Source: Virgibacillus sp. 7505 (GTDB lineage Bacteria > Bacillota > Bacilli > Bacillales > Amphibacillaceae). Taken from it: a stretch of DNA of 39,040 nucleotides. Below the pieces are notes generated by a model. That model saw only the letters and a list, made by a program, of their open reading frames with translations. It searched no databases and was not told the origin of the DNA. Where the stretch lies: assembly GCF_002272135.1 (NCBI RefSeq), contig NZ_NPBF01000006.1, positions 1-39,040 of the forward strand, read 5' to 3'. Below are positions 33,691-39,040 of the stretch, in pieces (positions within the stretch are counted from its first letter, which is position 1; every line of letters begins with the position of its first letter). The translations under genes and the position numbers were made by a program.

Positions 33691-35280
33691 GTGGTGAAGA
33701 CAATTAAAAATTTAGATGTACAGGACATCCAGCAGCAGATTGAAAGCACAAAGAAATTTATCAACCAAACAAAGGAAAGTGTCGAACAGGTCAAACAAGC
33801 CCTCAATGGTGTTACAACCCTCCACGAGGGTTTTGAAGGCAATACCGCCGATTCCATCCGCTCCTTTTTTGAAGAAACGCACAAGCCATTCCTCGAATTT
33901 ATGGAAAGCTTTTTGGTACAATATGAAGAAGCATTAGGCACCGTTAATGAGCAAGTTCTCTCCTTCGAACCAAATGAAAGTGGCTTTATCCGCCAGGAGT
34001 TCTTAGAAGACGAACTGACTAATAAAATTCAGAAGGCACAGGACAGTCTATCTGCTACAACTAACATGATTAATCAACAGCTTAATAGTGTAAGTGATCT
34101 TGCATCCGTATCACATGTAAAAGATGACACATTCCTAGATTCTGTTGCTGAGGCAAAAAAGAGAATTAACAAAACAGTAGATAATATGTACGAAATGGAC
34201 TCGAATGCTACCAGCAAGCTGGATAAGTCTGAGGACGATATGCAGCAACTAAAAACGTATGTGTCTAAGCTGAAGAGTGCGATTGACAAGAATAATATTA
34301 CTGTAGACAATTTCAATGTAAGCCAATTTAATAGTGTTTTTTCCTCTTATCATAACGAGTTTAAAATGCTGGCAAGAGGCAGAAATGCTCTTGCGACTGG
34401 TGAGAAGGCTGAAATTACACAAGACGAATTCAACTCTTTGTTTCCATTTGTCAAAACTACAGAATCTGTTATGGATTACTATAACGAGTGGAATGGAAGT
34501 TATCATACACTAAAAGACGGCAGGATTATCCGAGAGTACCCTACTCAAGATGGTTCCCGTTTTGAATTCGTTGGTAAAATCCCTAACCCTAGAGCAAGTC
34601 AGCCGTCTGATGACACAAATATCGTAATGGATATACTAGGTCCAGCATGGAAAGACACTGTGAACTACTTCACAGAAGATTTCGTTACCCTATTTGATTC
34701 AAAATCTTCTTGGTGGGAAAGGGGATTAGCAGCCGCATTTATAGTTCCTTGGGGAAAAGGCATAAAATCGGAATTTAAATTTGGAGTTAAAAAAGGCCTT
34801 GATGATATTCGTACAATATTAAATTCAAAAGCCCCTAAATCGAAAAGATTTAAAGCTGGCCTCTCTCTTCTAACTCCTCCTAATCCCGGACAACAAGCCT
34901 TCCAGTTTGGAGAGAAATACATTAAGCCGGTCTTGTTGAAGAATGGTGGATTTCTTGCTAAGAAGGTTGATAGAGGTAAACGATTAAGTTCAAAAAAATT
35001 AAGAAAGTCAAATTTTGACGATGTTGTAAGGGATGGTAAGAAATCTTCCAAGCATAGTGAAGTGAAAAATAAAAATAGTTTACCTGGAAAAGGAGAACCA
35101 AACTCCTCCAAAGATCTTTTAAACCCAGATGGTACTGTAAAACAGAGAAGATATTACGATGAAAATGGAAGAGCCAAAGAGGATATAGACTTTAATCATT
35201 CGGATGATGGATCGCACACATTCCCCCACAGACATAAATGGGATTGGTCTAAAAAACCACCGAGACAAAAACCAGAGTAG
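33691..35280 (+). CDS. LXG-domain polymorphic toxin 2 (type VII secretion substrate)
   Basis: The first ~205 residues are nearly the same as in toxin 1 (IKNLDVQDIQQQIESTKKFI, HKPFLEFMESFLVQYEEALGTVNEQVLSFEPNESGFIRQEFLEDEL...), an LXG domain for T7SS export. A related linker (EWNGSYHTLKDGRIIREY) follows; then the sequences part. The last ~90 residues are basic and carry the tip: KGEPNSSKDLLNPDG, QRRYYDENGRAKEDIDFNHS and HTFPHRHKWDW. The histidine-rich end looks like that of a nuclease-type toxin but I cannot name the family. The start is GTG 33691/33694, or ATT 33703 with AGGTGGTGA at the right distance. An immunity candidate follows 11 nt later. Confidence 0.88.
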   Translation: MVKTIKNLDVQDIQQQIESTKKFINQTKESVEQVKQALNGVTTLHEGFEGNTADSIRSFFEETHKPFLEFMESFLVQYEEALGTVNEQVLSFEPNESGFIRQEFLEDELTNKIQKAQDSLSATTNMINQQLNSVSDLASVSHVKDDTFLDSVAEAKKRINKTVDNMYEMDSNATSKLDKSEDDMQQLKTYVSKLKSAIDKNNITVDNFNVSQFNSVFSSYHNEFKMLARGRNALATGEKAEITQDEFNSLFPFVKTTESVMDYYNEWNGSYHTLKDGRIIREYPTQDGSRFEFVGKIPNPRASQPSDDTNIVMDILGPAWKDTVNYFTEDFVTLFDSKSSWWERGLAAAFIVPWGKGIKSEFKFGVKKGLDDIRTILNSKAPKSKRFKAGLSLLTPPNPGQQAFQFGEKYIKPVLLKNGGFLAKKVDRGKRLSSKKLRKSNFDDVVRDGKKSSKHSEVKNKNSLPGKGEPNSSKDLLNPDGTVKQRRYYDENGRAKEDIDFNHSDDGSHTFPHRHKWDWSKKPPRQKPE

Positions 35281-35291
35281 GTGAATTATAA

Positions 35292-35663
35292 ATGAAAAAT
35301 ATACATGATAGTAGAATACTTAGTTACAATGTAGACTTTGAAAACTCAAAAATAATAATAAAAATAATAGACGACGATGGAAAATATAGTGACTTGCTAT
35401 TTGAAGATGTTTTTGCATTTCATTTCGAAGAGCAACTTCCTCATAGTATTATACTAGACATATTAGAAGATGAAGTGGACACTTTTTATACAGATAATAA
35501 AGAGATTCTGGATAAAGGAAAAGATTATTATTGGCCCATGGATTACGAGAATAGTAAAGAGATGCTAAGCTATATAAAGTCAAAGAGCTACCGTTACTAT
35601 AAAATTCAGTCGTCTTATGGTTTGAATGGATGGATCCTTTCAAGGGCATTCCTAGTCAAGTAA
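35292..35663 (+). CDS. Putative immunity protein for LXG toxin 2
   Basis: A 123-residue acidic soluble protein (HDSRILSYNVDFENSKIIIKIIDDDGKYSDLLFEDVFAFHFEE...YRYYKIQSSYGLNGWILSRAF). The opening HDSR-LSY-VDFEN and the ending Y-I-SSYGL-GWI are, as far as I recall, a recurring small family found next to polymorphic toxins. GTAGGTGAATTATAA stands before the ATG. It is acidic where the toxin tip is basic, which fits direct neutralisation. The role is inferred from position. Confidence 0.7.
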   Translation: MKNIHDSRILSYNVDFENSKIIIKIIDDDGKYSDLLFEDVFAFHFEEQLPHSIILDILEDEVDTFYTDNKEILDKGKDYYWPMDYENSKEMLSYIKSKSYRYYKIQSSYGLNGWILSRAFLVK

Positions 35664-35682
35664 GAAATAGTTTATGTAATAA

Positions 35683-35720
35683 AAAAATGCTCAGCGATGA
35701 TCATCTAGCTGAGCATTTTT
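35683..35720. terminator. Bidirectional terminator between immunity gene 2 and the ALDH remnant
   Basis: AAAAATGCTCAGC (35683-35695) pairs with GCTGAGCATTTTT (35708-35720). It ends the plus-strand immunity gene and would end the minus-strand aldehyde dehydrogenase remnant. Its core is shared with the terminator at 37026-37062. Confidence 0.88.
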
Positions 35721-35723
35721 AAA

Positions 35724-35978
35724 TCAGAAAGGTAACTCTCTCGTCTCCACCTGTACAGAAACCCACTGCGTCTCCGTGAACTCCTCAATAATCCAAGGAT
35801 TACCGAAGCGTCACACTCCATATTTTTCCACTGCTGAATGGTGCGTTTTCCACTGCATTTACAGTCTGGTCGCTCACATGTGACATACTGAATTTTGAGT
35901 TATTGCAATCTCCATGGCTTCTTCATCAGAAGCTGCTTTGATGATGGATGCGATTGGAGCAATGAGTTCAGAGCTAAG
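35724..35978 (-). pseudogene. C-terminal remnant of an aryl-aldehyde dehydrogenase
   Basis: Read across frames on the minus strand, the pieces are SSELIAPIASIIKAASDEEAMEIA, then MSHVSDQTVN, NAPFSSGK and finally RFGNPWIIEEFTETQWVSVQ with VETRELPF and a stop. These are the conserved C-terminal blocks of benzaldehyde/vanillin-type aldehyde dehydrogenases (EvfGPvapIIK, MvHINDQTVN, RFGgpW-ieEFTETkWiSVQ). About 30 residues are missing between the first two blocks, and at least two frame changes plus a stop interrupt the rest. The upstream part of the gene, with the catalytic Cys, is absent; the remnant ends exactly at an LXG fragment. It lies on the same strand as the alcohol dehydrogenase at 37084. 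Confidence 0.75.
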
Positions 35979-36081
35979 TTCTATGAAGAAGCATTAAGCA
36001 CCGTCAATGAGAAAGTCCTCTCCTTCGAACCAAATAGTGACCAAGAGTTTTTAAAAAGACGAACTAATAGAAGATATTAAT
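35979..36081 (+). pseudogene. Internal fragment of an LXG toxin gene
   Basis: TATGAAGAAGCATTAAGCACCGTCAATGAG-AAGTCCTCTCCTTCGAACC matches toxin 1 and toxin 2 (residues about 74-92, YEEALSTVNE-VLSFEP) nearly base for base. After a deletion the match resumes at CAAGAGTTTTTA-AA-GACGAACT. It has no start, no toxin tip and ends shortly after. It is a trace of a third LXG locus. Confidence 0.85.
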
Positions 36082-36104
36082 GACTTTAAATAGGAGTTGG
36101 TGAA

Positions 36105-36449
36105 ATGAGTAAAAATAATATAGAAGTTCTAGTTACAAGTGCTGATAATATTACTAAACTAATTCCTTCAATTAGACAATATAATGGTGAATCTAAAAAC
36201 GAAATAAAAATGCAAATAAATGATAACAAGCCGATAATCACTTGCTACTATATTGAAAATCCAGATCAATTGCCCGGTTTATTAGACATTATTAAGCAAC
36301 TCGAAAAAAACGGGGCGGTACTTGAATTAAGACAAACAATCAGAAATACCAGTAGGACTATTAATATAAACATCATAAGGAATTTATTAGAAAGAGACAA
36401 GATTATCGAGCAGCAAATTGAGGAATATGATGATAACCTATCCAATTAA
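36105..36449 (+). CDS. Hypothetical protein, possibly an orphan immunity gene
   Basis: A 114-residue soluble protein (NIEVLVTSADNITKLIPSIRQYNGESKNEIKMQINDNKPIITCYYIENPDQLPGLLDIIKQLEKNGAVLELRQTI...) with a helical, charged C-terminus. AGGAGTTGGTGAA precedes the ATG. It follows the LXG fragment and is AT-rich like the other immunity candidates. I do not recognise the family. It may be the immunity gene of the lost third toxin, or a small regulatory protein. Confidence 0.55.
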   Translation: MSKNNIEVLVTSADNITKLIPSIRQYNGESKNEIKMQINDNKPIITCYYIENPDQLPGLLDIIKQLEKNGAVLELRQTIRNTSRTININIIRNLLERDKIIEQQIEEYDDNLSN

Positions 36450-36571
36450 TAATTCGGTTATGGGAGCACTATGATTCCAAACTATTAATTATTTTTTTGA
36501 TCAGAGGATTAGAGAAGGAAGAATAAAAAGGATAGCAAAAACAATCCGAAAATAGAGGCTTAAATACACAA

Positions 36572-36864
36572 ATGCACAAAGAACAATATGAAGATCTATT
36601 TCAATTCCTTGCAGGTACCTTTATCGAGATATAGAATCACCTGCACATGCCTTTGAAGAGTTTTTAAAGGAAGCAATCAGAGTCTATCTTAAGGATGCTG
36701 TTGCATTTCTAATTGAATATATTAATAGTGAACTCACTAATGAAGAAAAGGATATTTTTATAGAAGAAAGTGCCGATGAAATTTACTTTCCTGCACTTGG
36801 ACAGGAACCTATTGATTGGTTACAAGGCATAACATTGCAAATAGAAACTGAATTATGTAATTAG
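36572..36864 (+). pseudogene. Frameshifted CdiI-family immunity gene
   Basis: Reading from ATG 36572 gives MHKEQYEDLFQFLAGTF, then a premature stop. Shifting one base at the TTT run at 36620-36622 continues as YRDIESPAHAFEEFLKE, LKDAVAFLIEYINSEL and ESADEIYFPALGQEPIDWLQ to the stop at 36864. The restored ~98-residue protein has the layout of contact-dependent-inhibition immunity proteins (Y-dL---laG-f--D...S----v--fl-E...DW---i). One missing base explains the break. It would be an orphan antidote left from a lost toxin. Confidence 0.75.
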
Positions 36865-36879
36865 TTTACCTAGTTAAGG

Positions 36880-36907
36880 GACGAGAGATTAACTCTCGTC
36901 TTTTTGT
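36880..36907 (+). terminator. Terminator after the CdiI-like remnant
   Basis: GACGAGAG (36880-36887) pairs with CTCTCGTC (36893-36900), followed by TTTTTG. Confidence 0.85.
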
Positions 36908-36911
36908 ATAT

Positions 36912-37010
36912 GCTGTAATTCGGTATAAGCATGTATTCTCTGCAGATGGGTATACACAAACAGTTACGAAACAGATTCTCGGATATGGCGGACCCGGTAA
37001 AATATTTTAA
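36912..37010 (+). other. Short coding-like scrap
   Basis: An open stretch without start codon reads AVIRYKHVFSADGYTQTV, then TKQILGYGGPGKIF and a stop. It looks like the end of a protein cut off upstream, perhaps toxin-related debris, but no family is recognised. The rest of the 36450-37083 gap holds the CdiI remnant and two terminators. Confidence 0.3.
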
Positions 37011-37025
37011 TTTAGCACATTCACA

Positions 37026-37062
37026 AAAAGATGCTCAGCGACATAGCCGCTGAGCATTCTTA
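37026..37062 (-). terminator. Terminator of the alcohol dehydrogenase gene
   Basis: On the minus strand AAGAATGCTCAGCG, a 7-nt loop and CGCTGAGCATCTT form a stem followed by TTTTG. The stem shares ATGCTCAGC/GCTGAGCAT with the terminator at 35683-35720. Confidence 0.88.
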
Positions 37063-37083
37063 ATTGGAATAGAATTACGTTAA

Positions 37084-38190
37084 TCAAGCTTGGTATTCTT
37101 TATCAATAATTAAAATTGGTTTAATAGTAGACCCATTCGCTGAATCCTCAAATGCCTGCTGGATATCATCCATTTCATAGAATTTCACCAATTTATCGAA
37201 TGGGAATTGACCATTTTGATAGAACTTCACTAGTTTTGGAATGATCAATTGCGGTACAGCGTCGCCTTCTACAACACCTTTCAGTGTTACAGCTTTTGTC
37301 ATGATTTCATTGGTAACGTTGATTATCAGGTCACGTTTACCGACGGCAACTGTCGCACATTCACCTTTGACACGTAAGCAGCGGATTGCGGCTAGTGTTA
37401 CTTCTGGAACACCTGTTGTTTCCAAAGAGTAATGCGCACCTTTGCCAGTGATTTCTTTGATTTTCTCTGCAGCATCTTCGTTTTTGCTGTTGATTGTATG
37501 TGTTGCGCCAAGCTCTTTTGCTAATTCCAAACGGCTGTCATGGATATCTACAGCGATGATTGGGTAGCAGCCAGCGATTTTCGCAGCCATCATACCAGAT
37601 AGACCTACAGCCCCTGTACCGAATACAACAAAGCTTGTACCAGCTTCTGGAGCAAGGGAGTTCAAGACAGTACCACTGCCTGTCATCAGACCGCAGCCAA
37701 GTGGTCCCAATAGACGAAGGTCAGCCTCTTTATCGATCTTCACCACGTTCTTCTCATCTACCGTACTGTACGTAGCGAAAGAAGATTGACCGAAGAACTG
37801 TGACACTTCTTGTTCCTCTTTATGAATTGGTGATACACCATATTTGTTTTTACCTGCAAAGTTAAGTTCCATCATGTTTTCACAGCCGCCTGCATTACCT
37901 TCCAGGCAGTTATCACAATGACCGCAATAACTAAATCCAAGTACGACATGATCCCCTGGTTCAACAGTAGTAACATTGCTGCCTACTCTTTCTACAATCC
38001 CTGAACCTTCATGTCCTAGTACAGCCGGATACGGTACTGGCAGCGAGCCATCAAGAACAGTTGCATCTGTATGACAAACACCCGAAGCAACAATCCGCAC
38101 CAACACCTCATCAGCTTTTGGCTCATCCAACTGCAGTGCCTGTTTTTTGAAATCGCTTTCTTCAGTAGTTAACATTGCTTGAATTTCCAT
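37084..38190 (-). CDS. Zn-dependent aryl/benzyl-type alcohol dehydrogenase (MDR family)
   Basis: A 368-residue medium-chain dehydrogenase that interconverts alcohols and aldehydes with NAD. Catalytic zinc ligands are Cys39 (GVCHTD), His60-Glu61 (LGHEGSG) and the Cys of LGPLGCGLMTGSG. Structural zinc cysteines are 89, 92, 95 and 103 (CGHCDNCLEGNAGGC). The Rossmann motif is GTGAVGLSG, with an Asp after the second strand (AVDIHDSRLE) favouring NAD over NADP. The NLEGNAGGCENMMELNFAGKN region resembles benzyl-alcohol dehydrogenases. GGGGGAACTAGG precedes the ATG. A decayed aryl-aldehyde dehydrogenase lies downstream on the same strand, and a TetR regulator is divergent. Confidence 0.9.
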   Translation of the reverse strand: MEIQAMLTTEESDFKKQALQLDEPKADEVLVRIVASGVCHTDATVLDGSLPVPYPAVLGHEGSGIVERVGSNVTTVEPGDHVVLGFSYCGHCDNCLEGNAGGCENMMELNFAGKNKYGVSPIHKEEQEVSQFFGQSSFATYSTVDEKNVVKIDKEADLRLLGPLGCGLMTGSGTVLNSLAPEAGTSFVVFGTGAVGLSGMMAAKIAGCYPIIAVDIHDSRLELAKELGATHTINSKNEDAAEKIKEITGKGAHYSLETTGVPEVTLAAIRCLRVKGECATVAVGKRDLIINVTNEIMTKAVTLKGVVEGDAVPQLIIPKLVKFYQNGQFPFDKLVKFYEMDDIQQAFEDSANGSTIKPILIIDKEYQA

Positions 38191-38294
38191 CCTAGTTCCC
38201 CCAGTTATACATTTTTCAATTATATTAAAGAGATTTATAATATAATTAACCTAAGTATAAATAATCAGTTCAAAAGGTTTCAATCACTGAAAAA

Positions 38295-38316
38295 TTGAAA
38301 ATGTATGGGTTTTCAA
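38295..38316. promoter_or_regulatory. Palindrome TTGAAAA-N8-TTTTCAA, candidate TetR operator
   Basis: A perfect 7-bp dyad in the 218-bp gap between the divergent dehydrogenase and TetR genes. Further half-sites (TTTTTCAA near 38340, TTTTTCAA near 38212, TTTCAA near 38278) cluster around it. Location and symmetry fit an operator for the neighbouring regulator. Confidence 0.6.
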
Positions 38317-38408
38317 CTGTGAAGATAGTACTGTATAGTTTTTCAACAAAAAAAATAAAATGTCTAAAATTCATCTATCATAGAGAAAGTATCTAGCGAG
38401 GGAAAATC

Positions 38409-39005
38409 ATGCAAAAAAAAGACCGAAGAATTGAGCGAACTAAATCTACCTTAATAGCAACATTCCAAAAGCTAGTTTTAGAAAGAGGCTATTCCAAAGT
38501 TAAAGTAAAAGATATCGTAGACGAAGCCAATTACAACCGCACTACCTTTTACGTACATTACGACGGCAAAGAGCAATTAGCTAAAGAAATGATCGAACTG
38601 GAAATGGAGCGTTTTTGTTATGAATTCTGCAAACCAGTTCGCGATAATCCTATCCTCGACCTAACGAAGATGAATCCAAATGAAACAGATGTTTTTCAGT
38701 ATATGAAGGATAACAGCCATTACTATGACTTACTAGTTATCCAAGATCCGATACCAGGAATCCGCGAAGCTTTGTTAGAGGTCCTAAAGGATATTTTTCA
38801 GAATAAATTCTCTTTTATTGGAGATAAGGCTTCTGAGATTAATGCAGACTATTTCACTCATTATAGAGCTTATGGTATATATGGCTGGATATTGGAGTGG
38901 ATTAGAGCTGGGTATGATGCAACGCCTTCTGAGATGGCTAGGAGGATTATTAATTTGTTGCATTATCATTCTTCTTTGATGAAAGAGGTTATAAAACTAA
39001 AATAA
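38409..39005 (+). CDS. TetR/AcrR-family transcriptional regulator
   Basis: A 198-residue repressor-type protein. Residues 7-58 are the TetR DNA-binding domain (ERTKSTLIATFQKLVLERGYSKVKVKDIVDEANYNRTTFYVHYDGKEQLAKEMI), with recognition helix NRTTFYVHY. The C-terminal all-helical ligand and dimer domain ends with YGIYGWILEWIRAGYDATPSEMARRIINLLH, the type common in Bacillus TetR regulators (FRAMMA-like C-terminal domain). GAGGGAAAATC precedes the ATG. It is divergent from the alcohol dehydrogenase and probably represses it until an aromatic aldehyde or alcohol is present, which is inference. Confidence 0.9.
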   Translation: MQKKDRRIERTKSTLIATFQKLVLERGYSKVKVKDIVDEANYNRTTFYVHYDGKEQLAKEMIELEMERFCYEFCKPVRDNPILDLTKMNPNETDVFQYMKDNSHYYDLLVIQDPIPGIREALLEVLKDIFQNKFSFIGDKASEINADYFTHYRAYGIYGWILEWIRAGYDATPSEMARRIINLLHYHSSLMKEVIKLK

Positions 39006-39040
39006 TACAGGAGATTGGATTACCCCAATCTCCTGTATTA
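39005..39040 (+). terminator. Terminator of the TetR gene
   Basis: TACAGGAGATTGG and CCAATCTCCTGTA pair perfectly around a short loop, right after the stop codon. The window ends within the flank. Confidence 0.8.

Noticed and set aside
36906-37010. Minus-strand FTGSA motif as the nucleotide-binding piece of the broken aldehyde dehydrogenase
   Set aside because: Only five residues match and the surrounding sequence does not resemble the family; treated as chance.
1-39040. CRISPR arrays, rRNA or tRNA genes, insertion sequences
   Set aside because: No spaced direct repeats of CRISPR type, no tRNA cloverleaf sequences, no rRNA and no transposase were seen on either strand.

Overview
The window looks like chromosome from a low-to-moderate GC Bacillaceae bacterium, with a halotolerant soil Bacillus relative such as Terribacillus as a guess only. 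The reasons are strong Shine-Dalgarno sequences, a PyrR attenuator, a proline T-box, a glycine riboswitch, sigma-A and sigma-D promoters, CcpA (cre) sites, orphan sporulation-kinase-like histidine kinases and LXG toxins of the Firmicutes type VII secretion system. The genus cannot be fixed from sequence reading alone.

Layout. 1-650: a DUF443 membrane protein, the family of the T7SS immunity protein TsaI. 750-3570 (minus): codBA cytosine uptake and deamination under a PyrR-type attenuator. 3600-10250 (minus): a carbohydrate operon (GH43, sugar-binding lipoprotein, two CUT1 permeases, a small membrane protein, GH2) with a strong promoter and two cre sites, facing a divergent ArsR-type regulator (10403-11308). 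11404-14742 (minus): response regulator, histidine kinase, ABC ATPase and ABC-2 permease. 14880-18560 (minus): a chemoreceptor with a sigma-D promoter and two proteins of unknown function. 18780-20520: T-box and archaeal-type prolyl-tRNA synthetase. 20547-22262: a GNAT gene, a decayed second copy of the proS 3' end, and an Asp/Glu racemase-like gene. 22376-24840: first LXG toxin with putative immunity gene. 24847-26415 (minus): an AAT-family permease behind a glycine riboswitch. 26656-28707: a small Gly-rich protein, a DUF2268 metalloprotease-like protein and a methyltransferase. 28747-31958 (minus): two tandem paralogous orphan histidine kinases. 32452-33414: a bile acid:Na+ symporter-family transporter. 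33556-37010: second LXG toxin and immunity gene, followed by a scrapyard containing an LXG fragment, an aldehyde dehydrogenase remnant, a frameshifted CdiI-like immunity gene and small ORFs. 37084-39040: aryl-alcohol-type dehydrogenase and a divergent TetR regulator.

How the parts work together. Much of the window is metabolic modules with readable control elements: pyrimidine salvage by PyrR, plant-type glycan use by CcpA and a local regulator, proline charging by a T-box, and glycine transport by a riboswitch. Scattered among them are T7SS polymorphic-toxin loci. The two LXG proteins share a nearly identical N-terminal half and unrelated C-terminal tips, each followed by a different putative immunity gene. 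Both are preceded by the same ungapped ~66-bp element about 148 bp upstream of the proposed start. A third, orphan copy of that element lies before the proS T-box. The dehydrogenase locus appears to have been broken by a past insertion of LXG material: a C-terminal aldehyde dehydrogenase fragment directly abuts an LXG fragment.
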